64,000 nucleotides of DNA from Thermomicrobium sp. 4228-Ro (GTDB lineage Bacteria > Chloroflexota > Chloroflexia > Thermomicrobiales > Thermomicrobiaceae): contig NZ_JAPFQM010000001.1 in NCBI RefSeq assembly GCF_026241205.1, positions 1,860,001 to 1,924,000 on the forward strand, given 5' to 3'. Every line of letters begins with the position of its first letter. Position 1 is the first letter of the stretch. Below the pieces are notes generated by a model. The model saw nothing but the letters and a program-made list of their open reading frames with translations. It ran no database searches and was not told the origin of the DNA. Below, one piece after another: positions 17,666-26,367 of this stretch. A program made the translations under genes and the position numbers.

Positions 17666-18355
17666 TCAGGCTGCTCCTTCGCTCACAATGGGAAGACCAA
17701 GCAATCGGAAATCAGGCAGACCGAGCCGCAAGCGGTAGGCCCGAAAACCAGCGGCTCGTAAGACTGCTACTGCTTCGTCAGCGTAAACGCAGTGGGGACC
17801 GCGGCAGTATGCCACGACCGTGATGTCGCGTGGGAGAGCGCTCGGTAGTGCTGCCACCCGATCAGGAGGGACAAGCTGTGCGCCGGGCAAATGACCGGCA
17901 CGATATTCCGGCTCGGGTCGGACGTCGAGCAAAAGGATTTCCCCGCGCTCTGCGGCAGCGACGAGCGCTTCGAGATCGGTCTCCAGTTCGTAGTTCGAAC
18001 GGTCACCAAGATAGCGCTTGATGATCATCGAGACCTCGGCGAGTTGTCGCTCCGCCGTTGTCCGTACTGCCCGGAGAAGCCCGAGCACGATGGGGTCGGC
18101 GATTCGGTAGAAGATGTGGCGTCCAGCACGCCGAGTGGTGACCAAGCGAGCCTCGCGCAGTACTCGGAGATGCTGGGAGGTCGCTGGGAGCGGGAGCTGG
18201 AGTTCCCGGGCGAGTTCCTCGACAGTGTGTTCCCCTTGGGCGAGGAGTTCAAGCAGTTGCAGACGGTAAGGACTGGCGATTGCCTGGCCAATCCGAGCGA
18301 GTTCTCCGTAGATCTCTCGCTTGAACTGTCGGTGCTGCTGTGGCGAAAGGCGCAT
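17666..18355 (-). CDS. ArsR-family regulator fused to a rhodanese domain
   Basis: A 229-residue fusion. Residues about 20-85 form an ArsR winged helix (LLAQGEHTVEELARELQLP, SQHLRVLREARLV). Residues about 122-225 form a rhodanese domain with AYCRGPHCVYADEA holding Cys184 and Cys189. Regulators of this architecture are thought to sense persulfide or other reactive sulfur through the rhodanese cysteines. It is first in a minus-strand operon with the rhodanese-MBL gene and the MFS transporter, and probably controls it. The ATG at 18355 is chosen for GAGGA upstream; a TTG at 18394 would run through the AT-rich control region. Confidence 0.88.
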   Translation of the reverse strand: MRLSPQQHRQFKREIYGELARIGQAIASPYRLQLLELLAQGEHTVEELARELQLPLPATSQHLRVLREARLVTTRRAGRHIFYRIADPIVLGLLRAVRTTAERQLAEVSMIIKRYLGDRSNYELETDLEALVAAAERGEILLLDVRPEPEYRAGHLPGAQLVPPDRVAALPSALPRDITVVAYCRGPHCVYADEAVAVLRAAGFRAYRLRLGLPDFRLLGLPIVSEGAA

Positions 18356-18372
18356 GATCGGCCATCCTCGCG

Positions 18373-18408
18373 CGATATTTGCATATTTGCGCAATCATTT
18401 TACAATGA
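18373..18408 (-). promoter_or_regulatory. AT-rich control region with inverted repeat upstream of the ArsR-rhodanese gene
   Basis: This short AT-rich island stands out from the GC-rich surroundings. It contains TTGC-N8-GCAA at 18379-18394 and overlapping ATATTTGCATATTTGC repeats, plus a minus-strand TTGTAA box at 18400-18405. It is a good candidate for the promoter and the ArsR-type operator of the operon, about 20-50 bases before the start codon. Confidence 0.5.
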
Positions 18409-18560
18409 CCCGCAGCTGACGACAAGTGTGAACTACCAGGTGCTCGTGCAAGGCAGACGGGAGGTGTGCTCTCCAGCAGTGGAGTCCCTCTTCACGGCGT
18501 AGCTTGGATCGGGTAGTGTTAGCGCAAAGGGGCGAGGCTGCTGGTAGACCGGAGGAGTTG

Positions 18561-19346
18561 ATGCGAGAGAACACCGCAAAGCGAAAGATGTTCGCAGGCC
18601 AGCCTGCCTTCGGCTACACACTCCAGTTGGGTGCACCGCTGGTCGCCGAGGCACTGGCGAACTGTGGGATCGACTTCATCCTCATCGATACGCAGCACGG
18701 GACGTTCGGGTCGGATACGATCATCGCCACGCTGATGGCCCTTTCCTGCGGTCGAGCTGTCCCGATGGCACGGGTCGCGCGGAACGATTACACCTTGATC
18801 GGGCGCCTGCTCGACGACGGTGCACTCGGGATCATCGTGCCACTCGTGCATACGCGAGAAGACGCTCAAGCTGTCGCCGATGCTTGTCACTTCCCACCGC
18901 TCGGGAAGCGTTCATGGGGGTGGGGGCGTGCCCGGATTTACGGTTCCGACTATCCGGAATGGATCGACCGAGAACTGTTCGTCGCGGTGCAGATCGAGAG
19001 CGCGCAAGCAGTGGAAAACGCCGAGGCGATCCTCTCGGTTCCTGGCATCGACGGGTGCTGGATCGGTCCGGGCGATCTCGCCCTTTCGCTCGGTGTGGAC
19101 CCGCGGCATGCAGCGGAAGACGAGCGGCAGCAACGGGCGATCGAGCGGGTTCTCCAGGCCTGTCGGAACACTGGGAAGATCGCAGGTTACGCTGCGTACA
19201 GCATCGAGGATGCGTTGCAACGTGCGGCGCAAGGATTCCGGTTCGTCACGGCTGGCAGTGACATCGGCTTTCTCATCCAGGGTGCGATTCGGGGCGTTCA
19301 GCAGCTGGGATTGAGTGCGCAGATGGGGCGGGGATACGGCGAGTGA
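18561..19346 (+). CDS. HpcH/HpaI-family aldolase
   Basis: A 261-residue class II pyruvate aldolase-like protein. It has IDTQHGTFG, MARVARND, the KRSWGWGRARIYG loop and VQIESAQAVENA, which carries the metal-binding Glu, then GPGDLALSLG with the metal Asp. Relatives (HpaI, GarL, YfaU) cleave 4-hydroxy-2-oxo acids to pyruvate and an aldehyde. The start at 18561 is set by GGAGGAG; the longer frame from 18504 lacks a site. It overlaps the following phosphatidyltransferase gene (GTGA), an unexpected partner. Confidence 0.88.
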   Translation: MRENTAKRKMFAGQPAFGYTLQLGAPLVAEALANCGIDFILIDTQHGTFGSDTIIATLMALSCGRAVPMARVARNDYTLIGRLLDDGALGIIVPLVHTREDAQAVADACHFPPLGKRSWGWGRARIYGSDYPEWIDRELFVAVQIESAQAVENAEAILSVPGIDGCWIGPGDLALSLGVDPRHAAEDERQQRAIERVLQACRNTGKIAGYAAYSIEDALQRAAQGFRFVTAGSDIGFLIQGAIRGVQQLGLSAQMGRGYGE

Positions 19347-20221
19347 TACAGCGAGCCTGCCCGGCAAGCGTGGCCGGACTCGTCCCGCTGTACCGGCAGA
19401 GTCTCAAGTCGAGACCGGCTCCGGAAATCCTGAACGCGCTCCTTTTCCGACCGCTGGGTTTCATCGTGGCGCGCAGCCTTTGGGCAACGCCTATCCGCCC
19501 GATTCATCTCGTACTTCTGCACACGCTGCTCGGTTCCCTCGCTGCTGTCGCGATCGCGTGCCGGTACGATCGACTGGCTGCAGTGCTCCTCCAGTTGGTG
19601 ACGGTCTTGGACAATGCGGATGGGCAATTCGCCCGGCTCACCAGACAAGAGACCGAGCTCGGCCGCTATGCCGATACCGAGCTCGATGCCCTGAAAAATG
19701 CGGCGCTGCTTGGCGCCATCGCCTGGCGAACCAAACGGTGGGTGGAGGCATCAGTTGCTTTTCTCATTCTGACGTTCCTGCTCAGTTGGGATTTCAATGT
19801 CGAATATTTGTATCGGTCCGTGCGAGGCGAAAGCTTTCGTCCTGATGTACGCGATCCGGATGGGCGGTGGGTCGCAATCGGACGAGCGGTCTATCGCGCG
19901 CTCTTTTCCCCACAGGACGCAGCCGTCCGGCGGCTCGAGCGCTGGCTCTATCGTATCCTAACCCAACGAACTGAGGACGACCTCGCTGCTGCGCGGGTAT
20001 GGTGGAATCGGGACGTGGTCTTCATGGGAGCGAATCTGGGGCTGACGACGCAGTATGTGTGGCTCGGGCTGACGCTCCTTCTCCGCACCCCTGGGCGGTA
20101 TCTTCGGATCGCGCTCCTTCAAGGGCTGGTGCCGCTCGCGTCGGTGGTCTGGCGCTCTCTGGTCTGGACGTCTTGCCAGCGATGTCCGATCGGCGCGAGT
20201 CGTCTTCGTGGCATTGGATGA
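19343..20221 (+). CDS. CDP-alcohol phosphatidyltransferase family membrane protein
   Basis: A 292-residue membrane enzyme with a perfect family motif: [18 protein letters not shown] then RYADTELD, i.e. D90, D93, G94, A97-R98, G107, D111 and D115. These residues bind the CDP-alcohol and the metals, so the reaction is transfer of a phospho-alcohol group, with an unknown acceptor. The protein is longer than bacterial PgsA and has a distinct C-terminal half with hydrophobic stretches. It starts with GTG overlapping the upstream aldolase stop. It could make an inositol-, glycerol- or sugar-linked phospholipid. Confidence 0.82.
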   Translation: MIQRACPASVAGLVPLYRQSLKSRPAPEILNALLFRPLGFIVARSLWATPIRPIHLVLLHTLLGSLAAVAIACRYDRLAAVLLQLVTVLDNADGQFARLTRQETELGRYADTELDALKNAALLGAIAWRTKRWVEASVAFLILTFLLSWDFNVEYLYRSVRGESFRPDVRDPDGRWVAIGRAVYRALFSPQDAAVRRLERWLYRILTQRTEDDLAAARVWWNRDVVFMGANLGLTTQYVWLGLTLLLRTPGRYLRIALLQGLVPLASVVWRSLVWTSCQRCPIGASRLRGIG

Positions 20222-20324
20222 TGGAAGTCAGCAGTACGACGAGGGACTCTGCTGGTGGCATGATTGCGGACGAAAGAACACGCTGGTTGGTTTTTTCCGG
20301 AGCATCGGAAAATCGGAGTGCTCG

Positions 20325-20948
20325 ATGACACGGCAGGAACGGATCGTCGAATTCGAAGAAACTGGACTCCGCTTCGCGACGGCCTGCGATCTCGAACGGA
20401 TGCAGGCGCTGGTCGCCGAGTGGCTGGAACTCATCGGTGAAGATCCCCAGCGGGAGGGACTCACACGGACACCAGAGCGTGTCGCTGAGACATGGGCATT
20501 CCTCACGCGCGGATACCGACAAGACCTTCAGGAAATCGTGAGCGGTGCAGTCTTCCATGTCGACCACGACACGATGGTCGTCGTCAAAGGGATCGAGTTC
20601 TACTCGCTCTGCGAGCACCACCTGTTGCCCTTTTTCGGCCACGTGCACATCGGATACCTCCCACAGGGGCGGATACTGGGATTGAGCAAGTTCGCCCGCA
20701 TCGTCGATCTCTATGCACGGCGCTTGCAGGTACAGGAACGATTGACGCAGCAGATCGCGCAAGCGATCCAGGACGTTCTCGACCCGCAGGGTGTCGCGGT
20801 CATTGCGGATGGCATCCACCTCTGCATGATGATGCGCGGCGTCGAGAAGCAACACGCCCGAACGACGACGAGCGCGATGCTCGGCGTCTTCGAAACGTCG
20901 GCGAGCGCCCGTGACGAGTTCTACCGTTTGCTGGCGACGACAGCCTGA
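20325..20948 (+). CDS. folE: GTP cyclohydrolase I
   Basis: A 207-residue FolE that converts GTP to 7,8-dihydroneopterin triphosphate at the start of folate or tetrahydropterin synthesis. The zinc ligands are visible: Cys96 and His99 in [18 protein letters not shown] and Cys167 in HLCMMMRG. The conserved [19 protein letters not shown] is intact. The ATG at 20325 has GGAG at good spacing; the open frame further upstream (20208) overlaps the previous gene and is not used. No other folate genes are adjacent. Confidence 0.96.
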   Translation: MTRQERIVEFEETGLRFATACDLERMQALVAEWLELIGEDPQREGLTRTPERVAETWAFLTRGYRQDLQEIVSGAVFHVDHDTMVVVKGIEFYSLCEHHLLPFFGHVHIGYLPQGRILGLSKFARIVDLYARRLQVQERLTQQIAQAIQDVLDPQGVAVIADGIHLCMMMRGVEKQHARTTTSAMLGVFETSASARDEFYRLLATTA

Positions 20949-20965
20949 GAGCGGGTTACCCCCAC

Positions 20966-22141
20966 TTAGCTACGGGTACCGGGATCCTGCGTGAGCCATT
21001 CCGTGAGTTCGGCTTCCATCTGCGCGAAGCCTTCCGTTGTCGGCAGTTGGAAGGTGACTGCTGGCCGCGGTTCAGCCAGGAAATCGCCCTCGATGACCCC
21101 GGCTAATCCGCGCCCGGCGAGGAACCAGCAGCGTCCGAAGGCGCGGACCTCTGGCTCCGGCGCCGCATAACCCAGAGAACGGGCGATATCTCGTGCCGCG
21201 ATTTCTGCCTGCTGCTGCGCGAAGACGGCAGCCTTGGGAACGACGACATTGTCCCGAATCCGGACGGCGGTGACGTCGCCGATCGCCCAGATTCCCTCGA
21301 CCTGTGTCCGCATCGTGTGCAGCATCGCCGGCACCCAATCCCCCTCGACAAGTCCGGCCGTGCGGGCCACTGCAGCAGCCCGGTGCGGTGGAACGACGAC
21401 GAGAAGATCGAACAGCTCCCGCACACCGGAAACGAAGGAGGCTTCGCGATGGCGGAGATCGACGGAAGCGAGGTGTTCACCGGTGCGGACAGCGATGCCA
21501 TGCTCGGACAGATAACGCGTGAGCTGCTCGCCGATCGCCGGGCCGGCGACCGCCAGGGGACTCGGTTCCGGCGTCACCACGACGATCTCGGTCGACTGGC
21601 TGAGGCCGCGCTCTTCGACGAGATCGCGGATGAGGAGCGCTGCCTCATACGGCGCGGGTGGGCACTTGTAGGGGAGGCGTGCGATGACGACCAGGATTCG
21701 TCCACCAGTGAAGCAGCGCAACCGTTCGCGCAACTGGAGTGCTGCCGGAAGCGACCAGCAGTGACCAGCTATCCCGTTCTCGAGCGCACTGGACAAACCG
21801 GGAATCGAATCGGGTGCGAGCTCCGCCCCGGTTGCGAGGAGGAGCGCGTCGTACTGGAAAGAACCGACACTGGTCTGGACGGTCCGCGTGTCCGGGTCGA
21901 TGTGGAGCACCTCAGCTCGCTGGAATTCGGCGATCCCCTGAAGGACGCGTGAGGGGCGGATCGTCACCTGATCGGGATCTCGCCAACCGCGCATGACGAG
22001 AAGCAAACTGACGCCGAGTCGCTGCTCGTCCTGCCGATCGAAGACGACGATGCGATCGTCCGGCGCGAGGAGTGTCCGGAGTGTCCGCGCTGCGGCAATG
22101 CCTCCGGGGCCAGCCCCGAGAATAACGATGGTCTTTCCCAT
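20966..22141 (-). CDS. Sulfide:quinone oxidoreductase-like FAD flavoprotein
   Basis: A 391-residue pyridine-nucleotide-disulfide-type flavoprotein. It has the FAD fingerprint GAGPGG at 9-14, LLLATGAEL, and IWAIGDVTAV followed by VPKAAVFAQQQAE. Three cysteines, Cys128 (GHCW), Cys160 (PYKCPPAPYEAA) and Cys338 (GRCW), sit where sulfide:quinone oxidoreductases have their redox cysteines, and the PYKCPPAPYE loop is typical of that family and of flavocytochrome c sulfide dehydrogenase. It would oxidise sulfide and reduce quinone at the membrane. NADH dehydrogenase type 2 is the alternative, but these lack the cysteines. AAGGAGG precedes the ATG. Confidence 0.8.
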   Translation of the reverse strand: MGKTIVILGAGPGGIAAARTLRTLLAPDDRIVVFDRQDEQRLGVSLLLVMRGWRDPDQVTIRPSRVLQGIAEFQRAEVLHIDPDTRTVQTSVGSFQYDALLLATGAELAPDSIPGLSSALENGIAGHCWSLPAALQLRERLRCFTGGRILVVIARLPYKCPPAPYEAALLIRDLVEERGLSQSTEIVVVTPEPSPLAVAGPAIGEQLTRYLSEHGIAVRTGEHLASVDLRHREASFVSGVRELFDLLVVVPPHRAAAVARTAGLVEGDWVPAMLHTMRTQVEGIWAIGDVTAVRIRDNVVVPKAAVFAQQQAEIAARDIARSLGYAAPEPEVRAFGRCWFLAGRGLAGVIEGDFLAEPRPAVTFQLPTTEGFAQMEAELTEWLTQDPGTRS

Positions 22142-22229
22142 CGACGGCCTCCTTCACTCATTTGCCCTCCGCTCCTACGACAGCATTGTACCGATCCGAG
22201 CTCCAATGGCAGCCTGCTGCGTTGTCAGG

Positions 22230-22259
22230 TTGCTCAGTGGGAGACTCTACGGGTAGAAT
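22230..22259 (+). promoter_or_regulatory. Candidate promoter of the hem operon
   Basis: TTGCTC at 22230-22235 and TAGAAT at 22254-22259 with an 18-base spacer point toward hemCD. The predicted start of transcription (about 22266) leaves a leader of only about 11-14 bases, just enough for the AAAGGAA ribosome-binding site. Confidence 0.5.
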
Positions 22260-22276
22260 CGCCCCGACAAAGGAAT

Positions 22277-24043
22277 GTGGTGAGGTTCGAGCAAATTCGG
22301 CGGGATCGATCAGTGTACGAGCACCCGGTACAGCGACGAGCGAGCGGTGGGGCAGGGGGGATCCGTGTCGGGACCCGGGGCAGTGCACTCGCCCTGGCCC
22401 AGGCGCGTGCTGTCGTTGCGCAGCTCGAACGGATCGAGCCGACCTGTTCATGCTCGCTCGTCGCGGTGACCACCACCGGTGATCGCGATCGGGCGACCTC
22501 GTTGACGATCCTGGGTGGTAGCGGCGTCTTCGTGAAGGAGCTGCACGAAGCGCTCCTCGCAGGTGCGATCGACCTCGCGGTGCACAGTGCCAAGGATTTG
22601 CCGACCGTTCTTCCGTTGGAACTGGAGATCGTTGCCCTTCCGGTACGGGCTGACGTCCGCGACGTCCTCATCACACGTATCGCGTCGTCACTCGCGACGC
22701 TTCCTCCGGCCGCGCGCGTCGGTACGAGCTCGCGTCGTCGTCGAGCGCTCCTCGCCGCTGCGCGACCTGACCTGAAGCTTCTCGATGTGCGCGGCAATGT
22801 CGATACGCGCCTACGCAAACTCGACGATGGATCGTACGACGCACTCGTTCTCGCCGCTGCTGGACTGGAGCGCCTGGATAGACTCGAGCAGGTGACCGAG
22901 TACCTCGACCCGGATGTGTTCGTGCCTGCACCCGGTCAGGGGGCGCTGGCGGTGGTCTGTCGGCGCGACGACCCGTGGCGGGACATCTTCGCACGCATCG
23001 ATGATCACGAGATCCGGCTCGCTGTGACCGTCGAACGATCGTTCCTCGCTGCCTTCGGGAGCGGCTGCACGGTGCCGCTCGGTGCCTATGCGACGGTCGA
23101 AGGCGAGAGAGTGCGGCTGCGTGTAGCCGTGGCTCCCAACGAAAGTGGACCCGTCATTCGCGAAAGCGCGGTGTGGCACCGCGACGAGGCGGTCGAGGGG
23201 GCTGGTGCGCTGGCGCAGGAACTTCTTCGCACGCTCGCAGCAGCAGCTGGCCGGTCGTGGGCACCAGGAGCGAAGCCACTGACCGGTCGTCGGGTTCTTG
23301 TCGTCCGTCCAGCCGGGCAGGAACAGGAGCTGGTTGAGCGTTTACGCCGGCTCGGTGCCGAGGTCGTCGTCGAGCCCTTGATCGCGATCGTGCCACCTGA
23401 GGATTGGCGGGAGATCGATCATACCCTCCTGCGTCTCTCGGACTACGACTGGTTGGTGTTCACGAGCGCCAACGGCGTGCGATCCGTGCTCGATCGCATG
23501 AGCGTTCTCGGTATTCCAGTCGAGATGCTCACGAGGGTGCGGGTGGCGACGATCGGTCCGGCCACTGCACGAGCGCTCCAGGAGTACGGGATCGAGCCGG
23601 CGCTCGTTCCGGATCGCTACGTGGCTGAGGCGGTGGCCGATGCTCTGGTGGCAGCCGGCGTGGCGGGCAAGCGTGTCTTGCTGGCACGGGCAGCTGAAGC
23701 GCGTGACGTCTTACCCCGGAGGCTCGTCGAGGCAGGTGCTGAGGTCGAAGTCGTCCCGGTCTATCGCACCGAACAGCGGCCGCTCTCCGAGTCGGTACGA
23801 AAGGAATTGCAAGGGGGGACGATCGACTGGGTCCTGCTGACGGCGAGCTCGACGGTCCGGAGTCTCGTTGCTGCTCTCGGTGACACGAGTAGCCTGCACG
23901 AGCGTGTCAAGTTTGCGGCTATCGGCCCGGTGACGGCATCCACGGCGCGCGCGTACGGGTTGCGGGTCGCAGTCGTCGCGACCCGGTACACCAGCGAGGG
24001 GTTGGTCGAAGCTGTCGTCCGAGCGGAGAGGAGCGCGCGATGA
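22277..24043 (+). CDS. hemC-hemD: Hydroxymethylbilane synthase / uroporphyrinogen-III synthase fusion
   Basis: A 588-residue fusion. Residues about 28-330 are Hem[16 protein letters not shown], the VHSAKDLPT region, RVGTSSRRR, and [12 protein letters not shown] with the cysteine that carries the dipyrromethane cofactor. Residues about 337-585 are Hem[32 protein letters not shown] and [11 protein letters not shown]. It converts porphobilinogen to uroporphyrinogen III in one polypeptide, avoiding release of unstable hydroxymethylbilane. The start is GTG at 22277 or the adjacent GTG at 22280, behind AAAGGA. It overlaps hemB downstream (ATGA). Confidence 0.95.
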   Translation: MVRFEQIRRDRSVYEHPVQRRASGGAGGIRVGTRGSALALAQARAVVAQLERIEPTCSCSLVAVTTTGDRDRATSLTILGGSGVFVKELHEALLAGAIDLAVHSAKDLPTVLPLELEIVALPVRADVRDVLITRIASSLATLPPAARVGTSSRRRRALLAAARPDLKLLDVRGNVDTRLRKLDDGSYDALVLAAAGLERLDRLEQVTEYLDPDVFVPAPGQGALAVVCRRDDPWRDIFARIDDHEIRLAVTVERSFLAAFGSGCTVPLGAYATVEGERVRLRVAVAPNESGPVIRESAVWHRDEAVEGAGALAQELLRTLAAAAGRSWAPGAKPLTGRRVLVVRPAGQEQELVERLRRLGAEVVVEPLIAIVPPEDWREIDHTLLRLSDYDWLVFTSANGVRSVLDRMSVLGIPVEMLTRVRVATIGPATARALQEYGIEPALVPDRYVAEAVADALVAAGVAGKRVLLARAAEARDVLPRRLVEAGAEVEVVPVYRTEQRPLSESVRKELQGGTIDWVLLTASSTVRSLVAALGDTSSLHERVKFAAIGPVTASTARAYGLRVAVVATRYTSEGLVEAVVRAERSAR

Positions 24044-25062
24044 CTGAAGGCCCACTCGAATTCCGGCGCTTCCGGCGCCTGCGACGGACTGAAGGCTTGC
24101 GCCGTTTGGTGCGCGAGACACGGCTGAGTGTCGAGGATTTTATCTACCCGCTGTTCGTCGTTCACGGTCGCGGCGTGCGACGCGAGGTGGCTTCGATGCC
24201 CGGCGTCTACCAGCTCAGCGTCGATCAGCTGGGTTACGAGGCGGAAGAGCTCCTCTCGCTCGGGATCGGGGCAGTACTCCTCTTCGGTATCCCGGCGCGC
24301 AAGGACGAGCTGGCCAGTGAAGCGTACGATCCGGATGGTATCGTCCAGCGGGCGGTTCGCGAACTCAAGCGTGTGGCGCCAGAGCTGGTGGTCATCACCG
24401 ATGTCTGTAACTGCGAATACACCTCGCATGGGCATTGCGGCGTCGTTCAGGATGGCCAGATTCTGAACGACCCTACCCTTGAGCTCCTGGCTCGCACGGC
24501 CGTTTCGCACGCGGAAGCCGGGGCCGACATGGTGGCGCCGTCGGACATGATGGACGGGCGCGTGCTCGCGATCCGGCATGCCCTGGATCGTGCCGGATTC
24601 GTGGAACTTCCCATCCTGTCGTACGCAGCGAAGTACGCATCGGCGTTCTACGGCCCGTTCCGGGAGGCTGCCGAGTCGGCGCCGGCGTTCGGTGACCGGC
24701 GCTCCCACCAGATGGATCCCGGCAATCGCCGGGAGGCGCTGCGGGAGATCGCGACAGATATCGAGGAAGGCGCTGATGCTATTATCGTCAAGCCCGCACT
24801 CGCCTACCTCGATGTCATCCTTGCAGCTCGTGAGCGCTTCGATGTTCCGATCGCTGCCTACAACGTGAGTGCCGAGTACGCGATGGTGAAGGCGGCAGCA
24901 CGCAACGGGTGGATCGACGAGCAGCGGATCGTGTTGGAGATCCTCACCGGCATTCGCCGCGCCGGTGCGCACATGATCATCACCTACCATGCCAAGGAAG
25001 CCGCGCGCTGGCTACAGAGCGGACGACTGACTGCTGCAGCGGAAGAAGTGGTAACTCGTTAG
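24040..25062 (+). CDS. hemB: Porphobilinogen synthase (delta-aminolevulinate dehydratase)
   Basis: A 340-residue HemB that condenses two 5-aminolevulinates to porphobilinogen. The zinc-binding cysteine cluster [14 protein letters not shown] is intact, indicating the zinc-dependent type. The two active-site lysine regions, [16 protein letters not shown] and [13 protein letters not shown], are present, as is [19 protein letters not shown]. Its ATG overlaps the HemC-HemD stop by four bases with GAGAGGAG upstream, so the genes are co-translated. Confidence 0.97.
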   Translation: MTEGPLEFRRFRRLRRTEGLRRLVRETRLSVEDFIYPLFVVHGRGVRREVASMPGVYQLSVDQLGYEAEELLSLGIGAVLLFGIPARKDELASEAYDPDGIVQRAVRELKRVAPELVVITDVCNCEYTSHGHCGVVQDGQILNDPTLELLARTAVSHAEAGADMVAPSDMMDGRVLAIRHALDRAGFVELPILSYAAKYASAFYGPFREAAESAPAFGDRRSHQMDPGNRREALREIATDIEEGADAIIVKPALAYLDVILAARERFDVPIAAYNVSAEYAMVKAAARNGWIDEQRIVLEILTGIRRAGAHMIITYHAKEAARWLQSGRLTAAAEEVVTR

Positions 25063-25077
25063 CCTGGGGAGCGTGCC

Positions 25078-26367
25078 ATGTCGCGGACCGCAACGTTGTG
25101 GGAGGAAGCCCAGCGGTATCTGCCGGGTGGCGTCAACAGTCCGGTGCGTGCCTTCCGGGCGGTTGGTGGAGAACCGCTGATCGTGGCACGCGGCGAGGGG
25201 CCGTATCTCGTCGATGTCGATGGCAACCGTTGTCTCGACTACATCTGTTCCTGGGGCGCTCTCCTCGTCGGCCATGCACATCCGCAGGTCGTTGAACGGA
25301 TCAGCGAAGTCGCCCGCGCGGGAATGAGCTTCGGTTTGCTGTCGCCCTACGAGATCGATCTCGCCCGGGCGGTCGTGGAAGCCGTCCCGTCCGTCGAGCT
25401 CGTTCGCTTCGTCAACTCCGGTACCGAGGCGACGATGAGCGCGATCCGCCTGGCGCGCGCGGCGACCGGACGGCCGCTGATCGTCAAGTTCGCTGGATGC
25501 TACCACGGACATGTCGATGCGTTGCTCGTTGCCGCCGGCTCAGGGGTCATGACGTTCGGCATTCCGGGAACACCAGGAGTCACGGCCGGAACCGCGAGCG
25601 ACACGATCGTTGTGCCGTACAACGACGTCGCAATCGTTGAGGAGACGTTCCAGCGTCACGGTGAGCGGATTGCCGCCGTGATCGTCGAGCCAGTAGCGGG
25701 TAACATGGGTGTCGTTCCACCGATGCCTGGTTTCCTCGAGCGTCTACGCGAGTTGACCCGCGAGACAGGAAGCCTGCTGATTTTCGACGAGGTCATTACC
25801 GGTTTCCGGCTCGGGTGGGGCGGTGCGCAAGAGCGGTACGGTATCCAACCGGATCTCACCTGCTTCGGTAAGGTGATCGGCGGGGGACTGCCGGTCGGTG
25901 CCTACGGTGGGCGTCGCGATCTCATGGAGCGTGTCGCGCCGAGCGGACCTGTTTACCAAGCTGGAACACTGGCCGGGAATCCCCTCGCGATGGCGGCTGG
26001 TCTGGCCACGCTCGAAATGGCGCGACAGCCGGGTGCCTACGAACGGCTGGAGCAGTTGGGGAAGCGACTGGAGGAGGGGTTGCGGGAAGCTTTGCGCACC
26101 AGCGGGATACCGGGGGTGGTACAACGCGTCGGCTCGATGCTGACGCTGTTCTTCGCGAGCGAACCCGTGACTGACGCTGCACGGGCAGAAGCGTGCGACA
26201 CTCCATTGTTCGCGCGTTTCCACCGGACGATGCGTGATCGCGGAATTCTCGTGCCACCCTCGCAGTTCGAAGCGTGGTTCGTCTCGCTCGCGCACAGCGA
26301 GGCGGATATCGATCGAACAGTCGAGGCTGCTGCCGAGTCGCTACGCGAGATCGACGGGTGCGAGTGA
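25078..26367 (+). CDS. hemL: Glutamate-1-semialdehyde 2,1-aminomutase
   Basis: A 429-residue PLP enzyme that isomerises glutamate-1-semialdehyde to 5-aminolevulinate. Recognisable features are YLPGGVNSPVRAF near the N-terminus, GCYHGHVDALLVAAGSG, FDEVITGFRLGWGGAQ and CFGKVIGGGLPVGAYGG with the PLP lysine. It starts 15 bases after hemB with GGGGAG upstream. It ends in TGATG, overlapping hemA by one base. HemA and HemL are known to channel the unstable semialdehyde, which fits this coupling. Confidence 0.97.
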   Translation: MSRTATLWEEAQRYLPGGVNSPVRAFRAVGGEPLIVARGEGPYLVDVDGNRCLDYICSWGALLVGHAHPQVVERISEVARAGMSFGLLSPYEIDLARAVVEAVPSVELVRFVNSGTEATMSAIRLARAATGRPLIVKFAGCYHGHVDALLVAAGSGVMTFGIPGTPGVTAGTASDTIVVPYNDVAIVEETFQRHGERIAAVIVEPVAGNMGVVPPMPGFLERLRELTRETGSLLIFDEVITGFRLGWGGAQERYGIQPDLTCFGKVIGGGLPVGAYGGRRDLMERVAPSGPVYQAGTLAGNPLAMAAGLATLEMARQPGAYERLEQLGKRLEEGLREALRTSGIPGVVQRVGSMLTLFFASEPVTDAARAEACDTPLFARFHRTMRDRGILVPPSQFEAWFVSLAHSEADIDRTVEAAAESLREIDGCE

